A stretch of 64,000 nt of DNA, from contig VNKQ01000008.1 in assembly GCA_016508695.1 (NCBI GenBank), forward strand, positions 1,612,001 through 1,676,000. The letters are read 5' to 3'. Numbering within the stretch: position 1 is the first letter of the stretch; each line of letters opens with the position of its first letter. This DNA comes from Hyphodiscus hymeniophilus. Lineage: Eukaryota; Ascomycota; Leotiomycetes; Helotiales; Hyphodiscaceae. The notes below the pieces were generated by a model, which saw nothing but the letters and a program-made list of their open reading frames with translations, was not told the DNA's origin and ran no database searches. Of the stretch, positions 11,151 to 22,790 are shown piece by piece. A program made the translations under genes and the position numbers.

Positions 11151-13030
11151 ATGGCTGTCACCATTAACGACGGTCCCCAGGATGCGCCTGATAGCATCGG
11201 GCCAGAGTATTCTCCAAAGAGGAGCTTCGGCGAGCATCTACGGCATATCTACAAAGCCTTCACAACCAAGCAGGGTCTCATCGGCACCTATGATTATGGT
11301 GTGTAAAGCCTCTTCATGGAGATGCGATAATTGGCAAGCGGCTTTGACTGACATCCACAGCTTTCCTCTTCAAGCCTAATCTACCCTTCATGAAGAAGTC
11401 GAAGAGACAGGCACCATTTTTCGGTCTCCAGGATCGCATGCCTGTTGTCCTCGCCCTCCTCTTGGGATTCCAGCACGCACTCGCTATGTTGGCGGGTATC
11501 ATCACTCCTCCGATTATCATTGCTTCTAGCGCCAACTTCGATGCTACCATTACCCAATACCTCGTCTCGACTTCCTTGATTGTCTGTGGTATCTTGTCGG
11601 CTGTCCAGATTACGCGATTCCATATTTACAAGACTCCGTACTATATTGGCACTGGACTTATCTCCGTCGTTGGTACCTCGTTCGCTATCATCCCTGTCGC
11701 TACCAAAGGTCTTGCTCAGATGTATGCGAATGGCATATGTCCATCCGCCGCTGATGGAACACCACTACCTTGCCCCCATGGTTACGGAGCTATCCTCGGC
11801 ACCGCATCTCTCTGCGCCCTTCTCGAAATCGGTCTCTCGTTCATGACCCCAAATGTCTTGAAGAAGCTTTTCCCACCGATCGTCACTGGTCCGACAGTCA
11901 TGCTCATTGGCGTCTCACTCATTCAGACGGGTCTCGAAGGCTGGGCTGGCGGAAGTGGTTCTTGCATCAGCAGACCTACCACTGGAGATTTCATGTTGTG
12001 CCCATCGAACTCAGCTCCTCACCCACTTCCATGGGGTTCAGCCGAGTTCATCGGTCTTGGATTTTCCGTCTTCATCACCATCATCCTCTGCGAACGCTTT
12101 GGCTCTCCGATCATGAAATCCCTCTCTGTCGTCTGCGGTCTCCTCACCGGCTGCATCATTGCCGCCGCCTGCGGATACTTTAGCGCCTCTGGAATCACTG
12201 CCGCTCCAGCTGCTTCCTTCGTCTGGGTCCAAACTTTCCCTCTCTCTGTCTACGGTCCCCTGATCTTACCCATGCTAGCCATCTACCTGATCTTGATGAT
12301 GGAGGCAATCGGTGATATCACAGCTACATGCGACGTATCCCGCCTCCAAGTCGATGGAAAACTCTTCGACTCCCGCATCCAAGGCGGCGTTCTAGCAGAC
12401 GGGATCAACGGCATGCTCGCCGGTCTCTGCACCATCACGCCCATGTCCACCTTCGCGCAGAACAACGGCGTCATCGCGCTCACCCGCTGCGCCAACAGGA
12501 AGGCCGGGTACGCCGCCTGCTTCTTCCTCATCATCATGGGCCTGTTCTCCAAGTTCGCGGCCGCGCTCGTCGCCATCCCCGACTCGGTCCTGGGCGGCAT
12601 GACGACCTTCCTCTTCGCCTCCGTGGCCGTCTCCGGCCTCCGCATCGTCGCCACCCTGCCCTTCACCCGCCGCACCAGGTTCATCCTCACCGCCGCCCTC
12701 TCCCTCGGCTACGGCGCGACGCTGGTCCCGACCTGGTTCTCCTACGTCTTCACGTACACGGGGAGCAACAGGGCCAAGGCCGGCTTCTTCGACGCCATCG
12801 TCCTCGTCCTCGAGACCGGCTTCGCGGTCACCGCCTTCGTCGCGGTGCTGTTGAACCTGGCTCTGCCCGAGGAGGACGAGGCGGAGGAGACGGAGAGCTT
12901 GGCTGGTGATGAGGCGCCGGGGGAGGGTGAGGAGGAGAAGGAAGAGAGGGGATACGGCAAGAAGGCTGCTGATGTGGAGTCTTCCGCTGTTGGTGTCAAG
13001 AGTGAGGGTATCGAGGAGCCAAAGGCGTAG
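11151..13030 (+). CDS. uapA/uapC: Urate/xanthine permease (NAT/NCS2 family, UapA/UapC type)
   Basis: A proton-coupled plasma-membrane purine transporter of the nucleobase-ascorbate family. Exons are 11151-11298 and 11361-13030, giving 605 residues; the intron 11299-11360 splits a codon in phase 1. The family QH pair is at 87-88. The substrate-site residues line up with Aspergillus UapA: E364 (for E356), D396 (for D388) and the signature QNNGVIALTR starting at Q416 (for Q408). The three spacings match exactly, and Gln at the first signature position predicts oxidised purines (urate, xanthine) rather than ascorbate or uracil. About 12-14 hydrophobic segments follow from ~75 to ~560, then an acidic Glu-rich tail. 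The 3' half (about 12400-12900) is clearly more GC-rich than the 5' half. The sequence alone does not decide between the UapA and UapC paralogues. Confidence 0.95.
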
Positions 13031-13484
13031 CTTGAGGGAAGGTGACTGTGCGAGATTTGGGATGATACCAGGGCGTTTGGGGGGTATACATCGCAATTTT
13101 GAAAACTGTATATATGCTCTAAGAATCGGAGCGATAAATGAATCATGAGGCATCATTCATTCATTCATTCATTCATTCATTATCCTTCAGACTCTCTCCT
13201 CGCATCTCTTCCCTCCGCGTAACCGACCACGCACTTCGAATCTTGTCATTCAATAATCCAACACGCCACGTCTCGCATCTCACACCTTCCATCTCACACC
13301 TTCTCGCTCATATCACCAAGTATACGTACCAGAAGACCTCTTACGAGCAAGTAAGTGCAAGCTTAACATCTTGGTCGCATTCCACCCGCGAAAACCCAAC
13401 CCCGCCTTATCCCCTCCTCTCCTCAAATCCGAAGATCTCTCGAGTCACGATCAGGATCAGGTCTGACTTCCTAGATGAGGCGTA
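13031..13484. other. Intergenic between permease and copia element
   Basis: The permease 3' end, then an ATTC microsatellite at about 13154-13182 (seven units), then CT-rich unique DNA up to the transposon target site. No gene is seen. Confidence 0.6.
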
Positions 13485-13489
13485 CTCGT
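13485..13489. repeat. Target-site duplication, left copy (ctcgt)
   Basis: The five bases immediately left of the first LTR are identical to the five bases immediately right of the second LTR (19471-19475). A 5-bp duplication is normal for LTR-retrotransposon integration and fixes both element ends. Confidence 0.9.
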
Positions 13490-13652
13490 TGTCGATCCAC
13501 CAACTGTTATTACCGTGCCACGCAATAGGTGGTACAGTAATAGGTGTTAATAGTGTCTAATTCTTTTAGTATTGTGAGAATCGCAAACCTAAGGTTTTGC
13601 GATAATCACATAACTACCTAATTGGGCTAGATACATTACGTGTATTCTAATA
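13490..13652. repeat. LTR, left copy (3' LTR of the minus-strand element)
   Basis: 163 bp, starting TGTCGATCC and ending ATTCTAATA. It differs from the right LTR at 19 positions, all C/T or G/A transitions with no indels. Its outer part (offsets 1-57) keeps the G/C states; the inner part (offset 82 onward) carries the A/T states. Confidence 0.92.
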
Positions 13653-16600
13653 CTAAGGGCTCTTTAAAATAGTAAAACTCCCAAAAACAACCTATTTTTC
13701 TATTAATTCTATCGCAAATTCTATTTATCCCTTTATTTATAAGTATTCGATTTATATAAGAGAACGATATCCTTTATCGGTAATAGATTCGTCTCTTAAT
13801 TAGTCTAGCGTGTAAGTACTAGCTAAGTAATCGGTTTTGCTATAGAATCGGTATTTATTAAAAGTCTAAAAGCAATTGATAAACAATAAAGAAACTAATT
13901 ATATATAGTAATAACGCAATTAACATATTACAAGTAGTAATTATAGTATATTTAAGGTTAATATATCGAAATATTATACTATAATTCCCTAAGTATTATA
14001 TTGCAATTCCTAGTATTACAACTTTAACTCTATAGTATTAGGCTCTTTCTTATTACTAGTTTTCTTAACTTACTCTATTACTTATAGTTCGATAGTATTT
14101 GTATCGATTAGTCGCTTTAAGGAGGTCGTAAGTTTATTCTTTATTATAAAATCGGCTAAGTTAAAGTTTCTATCGATTTACTTAACTTTTATAATTTCTC
14201 GTTATTTGTAGGCTTATTATAAATATATAACGTTAATTATAAGTCTCTTTTCTTGCGTAGTTCTTAGTTTAATAATATAGTTATATAATAATCGAGAATT
14301 AGTATAAAGAACTATTAGTAGGTCGATTCTTAAGACCTTATTAATAATAGTCTTAATAGCGATTATAATATTAAAGCTATAAGTAATTATATATAGTTCT
14401 AACGCTAAAACGCTTCGAGTAACTCTCTTATACTTAATTAATAACTAATATAAGATATTTGCTTTTCCCTTCTTATTAGCAAGTACTAAGACATAGTCTA
14501 TTTAGCTAGAAAAGTCTTTATTATTAGCAAATAAAGTATTTGTAAACGTAAGTAGTTTTAAGGTCTTACAGTCGAGTTTAATAAAGTTAATACCTCTAGA
14601 GGCATTCTCTTTCTACTAATTAATTCGTTTATTAAGCTTCTTAACACTTTTATCATTAAAATTAGTTAATTATATAGCTATAGAAAAGTTATAGGTAGCT
14701 TTTAGTTAGTAAATAGAGGCAATATAAGCATTACGAGCTCGCTATATAACGTATTAGTCTTTAGTAGTTAGATTTCCCCGAACTATACCTTTAAAGCTAA
14801 TAGAAATTATAGGTTCTTTAATAACTAATATAAGGTTATTATATTACTTTTCTTACGTTAAGGAGATCTTATTACCGTCTAACTTAATAATACTATTATT
14901 AAATTTAAGGGGAATACCTTCTTTTAACTATTTATATACTTTTACTAAGAAACTAGCTTTCTATAGTTCGGTCTCTTCTAGTTTAGCGAATTTGGGGTCT
15001 ATTAAAAAGAGAGTATCGTCGGTTTATAGACCTATTAGGCCAAAGGATTTTATATTCTTAAATAATAAGTAAGGGTTATAAGTAGACTATTTTATTCTTA
15101 GCTTAATAATATAATAAGAGTAATAAGTACTAAACTAGTGATTTCTAGACTTAGGAATACTATAAAGTAGCTTAATAACTCGAAGTAGGTCTTCTTTTTA
15201 TAATTATAATTAGTTAATAAGTTCTAAAGGTAGTCTAACGTAAAAGGCTTAATTTAACTTACTAGTTAATTATATATAAGCTTAGGAAATATTACGTAAA
15301 TAAAGGTTCTTATCGTTTAATTCTATTACTATAAGGCAAATAATTAGTTTCTAACTAACCCGTTAAATTGTTAGGGACTAAGTTAATATAGCTAATTTCT
15401 TATTATTATTATAAGCTTAAACTACTAGTCTTAATTTCTCTATTTCCTTAATAGTTCCCTTATTCTTTACCTTATTAACAAATCGGCAATTAAATATACG
15501 AGTATTAAGGGGAATATTAATTAATTTAGTAGTCTTAAAGACTCTTTTTGCTATTAAGCTATCGATTTTAGCTTGTCTTAATTTGGTAAATTATTATTTT
15601 ATTAAGAATATAAAAATATCAGTATAATAACCTTTATTAGGGTTCTTATTTAAAGGTTTTCTTTAGTAGAATAGTCGATTAACTAATAGTTCTAAGAAAA
15701 GTAATTCTTAGGTTAGTAATTTTTTGTTAATTTTATAATTCCTAGTAAAGTAGGGTTTTATACTTATTAATCGAAAGGTAGAATTACTATAGGGGAGTAA
15801 TAAGACGCAAGATTCCCCTTTTATTCGTATTAGTTTATATAGTCTTTTTTAATTACTTATCTAGTTACTATTTCTTTCCCGCTATATTAATACGTCGAAA
15901 TCGAGTTTAAGAGAATAAATACTTGCCGTACTTAGTTTATTATAAGTACTTAAAGTAATATTAACTTAATTCTTCGCCTAAATAGTTTATAACTCTATTA
16001 TTACTTTCTTAAGTATATTTGTACGTTAAGTAATTATTATAAAGGGAGGGTTATTCTTAACAAATTATAAGAAGGTATTATAAACTAGTAATATTAGTAT
16101 AATCTTATTAGGGCCGGCTAAATTGTTAATTGCCTTAAAAACTATTTGTAAGGCTTATTCTTTATTAATTCTAGGAATCTTATTAGTAATAATCTAATAG
16201 GCTTTATATAATAGGCTATAATATCGTTTTACAATACTAATTAAGTAATAAGCCTTTATAAGAACTACTTTTAAGCTAATTTCTATAGAAGTTGCGTACT
16301 AAGAGAATTCTCTACTTATAAAGGAAGTTCTAGCGTTTATAATAATTAAATTAAGTAGTCCTAAGTATATATTAATCTAGTATAATTAGAGTATTTCCTA
16401 AGTAGTTTTTATAGAGATATTAAGTAACTAGCGACCGGCTTAATACTAGGTCTCCTTATTAACTATATAAAGTATTAGTTTCTTATTAATATATATAATA
16501 TTAACGATAATAGAATAATTAAAACTTATATCGTCTTGTAAAGAGAATTTAAATCGGCCGGGGGATTTCCCAAATCGCTAGTAATAGTTACAAATATATA

Positions 16601-19307
16601 TTAATTCTTATAATACCTTCCGATCGATTTTATAACTTAAACGTTTAAGAACCCGATAAAATCGATTAATAAAAGAATATCCAAATTAATAGTATAATCG
16701 TTATAATTTTATATTTATAAGAAAAGCTAATTTATTATTAAAAGACTTTATAATATATTATTATAGAGAGTTATCTTATAGTAAGAAAGTATAACCAAAT
16801 CGACGTATTATTAGTACTTCTCTATTTAAAGTTACTAAGTAATTCTTAAGGTTATTTAAGTATACCTTTAATAAATTTATATTTATAAGACTTAATAGAA
16901 ATAAAGTATAAGTATTAATAATATAGAATTCTACGTTACTAATTAAAGTGTAAACTATTATAAAACTAATTAATAAAGACTTACTAATTCCAAACTAAAT
17001 ATTAACGCTACTCTTAGTAGTCTTATCGAGTTAAATTCCGGGTTAGTAATACTATAAGGCTTAGAATTAACTATACCCTATAATAGACTTTGTAAAAGTA
17101 CTTATATTAATTATAATTCTATAAAACTATATAGAATTATATCTTAAACTAATTCTTATAATAAAAGAGGCCGAATCGCAACCTATCGTTAATATAGTCG
17201 ATAATACCTTATTAGGATAGGTACTACTAATTGTCGTTAATATAGTCGATAATAACTATTTATAAAAGAGAGATTTAGGTTTTGACTTAATTATAAGTTT
17301 ATATAAGAAAAATCGATTTGCAAGTTCTTAAGTAATTAAGTTTATATAGTCGTTTATAAGTATTCCCGTAAAGACTATAAAGCCCTTAATCTTATAAAGA
17401 GACGTAGTTTCAACTATTAATCCCTTAAAGACTTCCTTTATAGTATTGAAGTCGTTATTAGTATTATATAACTTCTTATACTCGCCCTTAGTATTAATAA
17501 CAAATTGTTTAAGTTTATACTTAAAATCGTAAGAATTTAATATTCGAGAAGGTAGGTTTGCCTTAAATTGTTCCTTTTTCTCTTTTTATTTCTTAGGGCT
17601 ATAGTTTATAAACTAATAACCTTCCTTCTTATATATAAAATAGCACGGTTTATTACGTCGCTAGGGCTAGAATTTGCCTTTATTTTATAGTCGGTATTAT
17701 TATCGAAATTAAAGTCGGGAAAAGTAATAATTATAGTTAGTAAAATAAATATTTGCCTCGTCTTAATTTATTAAGTAAGTTCTTAGTTTATAGTTTATTA
17801 TAAGTAAGAGTAAAGGGTTTAATTACTATTCCTATTCTTTCTTATACGCTATAATCGAGGACTAAATCTTATTAATAAGACTACTAATTGTAATAAGTAG
17901 TTTTATAACTATATATCGATATAATAAAATACCTTAATAAGTAGTAACGAGTTTATTATATAAGAATTTGTTACTTTAAAGTATAGGGCTAAAACTATAA
18001 TACAAGCTACTAAGCTTTTAAATAAGTAGTTATACGTTCTTATAAGTCGATTTCTTAGGGTTTTAAGTAATAATACTACTTAAGTTAATCGAGTTTTACT
18101 CGTCTAAGTTACGATAATAGAAGTTTAGCCCTTTAAAGAACTCTCTAATATTAGTATAGGCCCTTTTATAGTTTAAATCGTATAGCTTGTTATTATAATA
18201 GTAGTCGTGTGCTAGACCTTTTAATATACTTAAAAGTATTATTAGTAATATATACTCTAGTAGGCCGACACGCTAATAATTATAATAGAAAATTACTAGT
18301 TTGTAATTAAAGGTATTACTACTAGTATTATTATATTAGAGATTATTAAAGGTATAAAATCTCTCGACGTTTGTAAGATAGCGGCTAATATCGTTTAAAG
18401 AGTATATTAGGGTTAAAAGTATAACTAGAGGAAGTATAAAAGTAATATTCTTAACGATTAGGGAAGTGATTAGGGAGTTAATTTTTAATAATTCTAATAC
18501 TAGTAAAGGTAGAAGTTTAGGCAATTTGACGAGTTTTAATAAGTTAAATACTTATAGGTTAGATAAAGCGATTTGTATATCGATATATATTTATATATAT
18601 TATATTTCCTTACGTACTACCTTATATAAACGCTATTAAATAGTTCTAGGTGGTTTTGTTATAGGGGGAGGAATATATATATTATACTAGCGAAGTATTT
18701 TCCGTAATATTAGGCAATCCTTTTATAGTATAAGATTAAGTGTTTTAAGTAGTATATTACTAAAATCGCTAATAAATAGTTCTTAGAGGTTCGAATTAAT
18801 AAAGTCTTTAGTCGAGTACTTATAGTTCTTAGTTTGTAAGTACTTAATAATATTGTCTTTTATCTTATTCTTAAGTAAGAAACCTTTGCGCTACTTCTTA
18901 CCCTATTGTTTTTATTTATTAACTATTTTAATACGCAAGTACTAGCTTTTATATAGCAAAATAATAACTTTAATAATTACTTTAAAGGGACTTAAAATTA
19001 AATAGTAACTTATTTATAAGAGTAAAGATTAGTATAGGCAAAGCATATACATTCTTATAACTAAGTAATAGATATAAGCAAGTATTCGCAAGAGGTATTC
19101 TCGTATAAATCCTAGTATAGGGTCTTCTTAAATCTCTATTAATCTATATTAACTTATATAGAGTTCGAGAGAGTTTAATAGTTTAGGAGGAAGTCTTAAG
19201 AGGTCGATTTTTAAGGTCGTTTTTAATAAATTAAGAAGCTTGGTTTTAGTTTAGTTTTTGTTTATTTTTCCTTGTTTTCTTTTCTAATTTGAATATAGAC
19301 TAATTAG

Positions 19308-19470
19308 TATCGATTTACTAATTGTTATTATTATGCCACGCAATAGGTAGTATAGTAATAGGTATTAATAGTGTCTAATTCTTTTAGTGTTGTGGGAATC
19401 GCGAACCTAAGGTTCTGCGATAATCACATGACTACCTAATTGGGCTAGATACATCACGTGTATTCCAACA
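19308..19470. repeat. LTR, right copy (5' LTR of the minus-strand element)
   Basis: 163 bp, starting TATCGATTT (a mutated TGTCGATCC) and ending ATTCCAACA. The mutation pattern mirrors the left copy: the inner part (offsets 1-57) carries A/T states and the outer part (offset 82 onward) keeps G/C states. Confidence 0.92.
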
Positions 19471-19475
19471 CTCGT
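19471..19475. repeat. Target-site duplication, right copy (ctcgt)
   Basis: Identical to 13485-13489, and directly next to the terminal CA of the right LTR. Confidence 0.9.
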
Positions 19476-20352
19476 ACTGGCGAACAGGTATGCATGGTTT
19501 ATGGATAGCTAGCTAGCTAGAGTATTCCGAGAGTGAGATACATAATATAAATCGAGGATGAGGATGAGGATGAGGATGAAATGAGTCAGTTCCTATTTGT
19601 AGTGAGATCTGGTTTTGCTTCGCTGCTTGAGGGATTGAGAGACAGAGAGACAGAGAGACATATATATATATATATATATAAACCTCGCCTCCCCTCAAGG
19701 ACTCTGACTCTTCGGCTAGGTCATCACGTCACCTCACCTCACTGTTTAGAAGCTGGAATTTGAAATTTTTAAATTTGGGTTGCTAGGTAATACGATACGA
19801 TACGTTCGCTCACGCATGTACTTCTACGAGTACGTACAACCCACCCTCAGCAGACCATTTGCGTGAATGCGTCCCTTAATGAGATCCAATAACAAGATAT
19901 CCCAGTGAGATGAGCTGAGATGAGATGAGATGAGATGACGGCCAAATTGGCCGATTGGAGCGCTTTCGGGCGATGCGGCTGAGCATGCTGAGCTGAATAG
20001 ATGGGTCGCCTACTTCGCAGTCATCGAACCCGCGATTGGGATGCGTGGCGAGAGGCGCTGGATGATATACCTACCTACCTACTGTACTGTATTGGATTAT
20101 ATTGTGATAGCCGATGGCTGCTTCGTACTTCGTATCAGCATGCGCTTACTAATTTCTGTGGCGCTCTCCTCTACTCACGTCAGCAAGACGCCGAGATATG
20201 GGGTTGGAGGAAGAGCTAACATATAAGATAGAAAGGTGATCTTGGTGGTTCCGGTTCATGAGACCTTTAATGCAGATGCTGCGGTGGATAAAATCCAACT
20301 TGCGTGATTGACTTCCAGATACTTGTGTTAGCATAGATAGCAAAGCGGAAAG
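19476..20352. other. Intergenic with several microsatellites
   Basis: No gene is supported. Simple repeats include tagc units near 19506-19521, gaggat units near 19554-19578, a (TA)10 run at 19661-19680, and gagat units near 19915-19938. The downstream end is the presumed promoter of the SnoaL-like gene. Confidence 0.6.
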
Positions 20353-21015
20353 ATGGACCGCGAGTTCATCGAGGCGAGGCAGGAGTTGTATCGAGAAGCG
20401 CATAACAGTCTTGACGTAAAGCGATTCACGGATCTCTTCACCGACGACGCAGAATACTCCGATACGGGCAAGTGAACCCTTCCATTTATTCCCGCCCCCA
20501 CGCGAGAAATTAAGAACTGGAGAGGAAGGAAAACGCAGGCCGAAGCAGACGGGATGCTGACGAGTGCCATAGCTACGGGCGTGAAGAACCTCAGCAAAGA
20601 AGCCCTGACGGAACTTGCAAAGACTGTGTTCGGATCCGTCAAAGAGTCGGTTTTCACTACTGTGAGCGTGAATGGGACCAAGGACTTCACTGCGTGGGAA
20701 TGGGTTCGTGGTCTCTTCTTCCCCCGATCCGTCGTTTTGCAGCTGGAGTTTGAAGAGAAAGGTCTTCTCTCCTCCACGAGAAGATGGAATGCTGACCGCT
20801 TGGCCTGGATAGACGGCCGTGGGAGTAGTGTCGAGAGAGATCCCTGGCTTTCCTTTGAAGGTTGGAGACTCGTTCAAGATGGTGGGCTGTTCGTTGTTCT
20901 GGTGGGTTGGCACGGGAGACGATGCCCGAGATTGGAAGATCCGGAAGGAGAGCGAGTATACCACTATGATACTTTGAGTTCTCGACCTCCAAGTAGAGCC
21001 TTGCGGGAATCGTGA
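20353..21015 (+). CDS. SnoaL-like (NTF2-fold) protein, gene model tentative
   Basis: The first exon (20353-20471) encodes ARQELYREAHNSLDVKRF followed by TDLFTDDAEY, the helix-then-strand start typical of SnoaL-like proteins. The second contains KDFTAWEW, also typical of that fold. SnoaL-like proteins include small cyclases, isomerases and non-enzymatic binders, so the substrate cannot be named. My model joins 20353-20471 to 20529-21015 (57-nt intron, GTGAAC..GAAG), giving about 201 residues. The acceptor GAAG is weak. A further 39-nt intron (20704-20742, GTTCGT..GCAG) directly after TAWEW is possible and stop-free. The C-terminal third is less typical of the family, so a degraded or misread 3' end is possible. 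A 291-residue open frame lies antisense but shows no domain. Confidence 0.5.
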
Positions 21016-22790
21016 CTTGGACACCTAGAACACCTATATATAGTGGCTGGGAGATGAAGTGTCAGGGCAAGCGTTTTGACATCAAGAAGCGTCTGGCGAT
21101 CGAAGCAATCGTCCTCAGCTGCCCAGGACTCGGTGAATTGTATGTTTGATGCTTCCAGGAGTTCCACTTGTGTGATGTTCATCATCCTCATCTCCCAGCA
21201 TTTCTCATGGTTTGGGTTACTTTTCCCTATTTGTACGACAACTACCTGTCGACAAGTACCTTTCGACAACCACCTGTCGAGCGATAAAATTACCTATCGA
21301 CAGTCGACAAGAGACCCCTTTCGACACGACAGAGCCTCGACAGAAAAAAGTAAACACCAAATAAAATGCTAATGAGAGATAGAAATAGGATACCATGGCC
21401 CTAGCCACGATATTCAGACGCTCTCGTGGAACAGCAGATCTCATAGCGGCATCAATGGTAGGTCTCATCGTGGCAGCTTGCTCAGTGGAATCAACAAGAG
21501 TAACCGCGACACTCGAAAGCTCTTGGGATATAAATAGGAGATAAGGTCTTGAACAAGAATGGGTGGATACGAGACACAGTCACACAGTAGAATAGCCAGA
21601 AGACGACAAAGAAGCAGATTGTAAGTGGACAGAATAACCATTCCGTGGTGCCCGTTGCCCAGATAACAAAGTACACACATGATAACACGTGTTCCAATCG
21701 TCCCATCGTCCCATCGTCCCATCCTCGGTTTGCAAGAGCCGCAGCCGTGTCGACCCGTGAAGTCTCTTTCTCTTTACCATTTTGTGGAGAAGCGAGGGGG
21801 CTTGGTGGGTGGCGAGATGTGGGCAGATCCCTGGTAAAGAACATTCCATGCACCAGATGGACTCTTAGCCAGGTTAGAGATCATGGAGGACATCACGTGA
21901 CTCTCAACGGAAAAGGGTGCTAGTCCGGATATGATCTAGGCGTGAAATGCATGAGGGAAAATGCGAAACAGTCGAGGCGGTCAAAGGGATGGTCTGGTTT
22001 CACGAGATGACTGACATCATATGATTGAGGATGGGGAGAGAAAGCAGTCGACTTTCACATGCGATATGTTGGAATTGGTGAGGGTGAGGGTGAGTGAGGA
22101 GAGGCAAGATGGCAGCTAAAGAGAGTAAGGCAGTAAGGCAGTAAGGCAGAGAGGCAAGGGCAGGACAGGAACAACCGACGATCGGCTGGACCCCTATTCT
22201 CCTATTTTGGGGATGGGCGATAAGATACGGCGGACCATAAGTGATGCTGCGCCAGAAAGGGTCTCGCCCTGTGATAGGCTGCACGGAAATTGTTGGGACT
22301 TGACTGACGTTGAGCGAGTGATGGACATCATCACCATCATTCCATTACTCCACAACCACCCATGCTTCCGAGGTTCATTCACGTTCCATAGGGAATAATT
22401 GACTTGTGAAAGACAATCATCATTCGGACTGAACACGTGTATCATCGAATGAATTCCCATCAATTAGATAGAGTGTTCCACCATATAAAAACACACAGAG
22501 GAAAAGAGGACTCTCCCCTCCACCCATTTTTGAGTGGCGCATAACATCCATCCGGTCTGGACATTGTGGGCATCGTGGACAAGGTTTCTTTCCCATCAAA
22601 TCCATCAGCCATCCACCATCCACCCAGAGCCCCTCTCTCCCCACGCTTGTCGTCCTTGCCGACCACCGTTTGTTTGGCTCCACTAGCGCCAAACCAGACT
22701 CCCTCGTGCACTTTTATAATCCTTCGTCTTCCCCCCTCGACGTCTCTCTTCTCCTCTTCACGACATCACTTTCTCCCGCCATACATCACA
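21016..22790. other. Intergenic and OLE1 promoter/leader
   Basis: No gene is seen. The region holds a degenerate TCGACA repeat (21236-21342), short runs of tcccatcg (~21700-21727), ggtgag (~22077-22098) and taaggcag (~22124-22150), and a TCACGTGA palindrome at 21893-21900. A TATA box (TATAAAA) lies at 22484-22490, about 300 bases before the OLE1 ATG. The leader 22600-22790 is CT-rich. Confidence 0.6.
21236..21342. repeat. Degenerate tandem repeat of an ACCTGTCGACAA-like unit
   Basis: Six TCGAC cores plus one TCGAG occur within about 100 bases, near 21249, 21263, 21277, 21297, 21304, 21321 and 21337. Several are preceded by ACCT(G/T/A)T. Unit spacing varies from 7 to 20 bases. It is not coding. 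Confidence 0.7.

Larger units (their letters stand above)
13490..19470 (-). mobile_element. Complete Ty1/copia LTR retrotransposon, inactivated by RIP-type mutation
   Basis: The element is 5,981 bp with two 163-bp LTRs and a perfect 5-bp target duplication. The interior is extremely AT-rich, with stop codons throughout. Relics read on the minus strand in copia order. A C-x2-C-x4-H-x4-C zinc-knuckle pattern lies around 17600-17645, with cysteine codons mostly turned to TAT. A reverse-transcriptase stretch around 14880-15050 reads GL*TDDTLFL, with the TDD codons at 15015-15023 and the stop at a CAA-to-TAA position. RNase H similarity (KRVTRSVLALELY and neighbouring residues) lies at about 14200-14580. 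The gag-to-RNase H order places it in copia rather than gypsy. Integrase should lie between about 15.3 and 17.4 kb but was not read. No intact gene remains. Confidence 0.93.

Noticed and set aside
12392..13156. 254-codon antisense frame and 193-codon sense frame over the purine permease
   Set aside because: Low-complexity Arg/His/Gly/Glu translations caused by the high GC content of the permease 3' half.
13653..19307. Short open frames inside the AT-rich element, such as 18336-18524 on minus
   Set aside because: Chance frames in RIP-degraded DNA; they do not align with expected copia domains.
20149..21024. 291-codon open frame antisense to the SnoaL-like gene
   Set aside because: No domain, and the sense strand carries family-like SnoaL segments.
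22566..22790. N-terminal extension of OLE1 from an upstream in-frame GTG
   Set aside because: No in-frame ATG lies upstream of 22791, and the extension is CT-rich leader sequence downstream of a TATA box.
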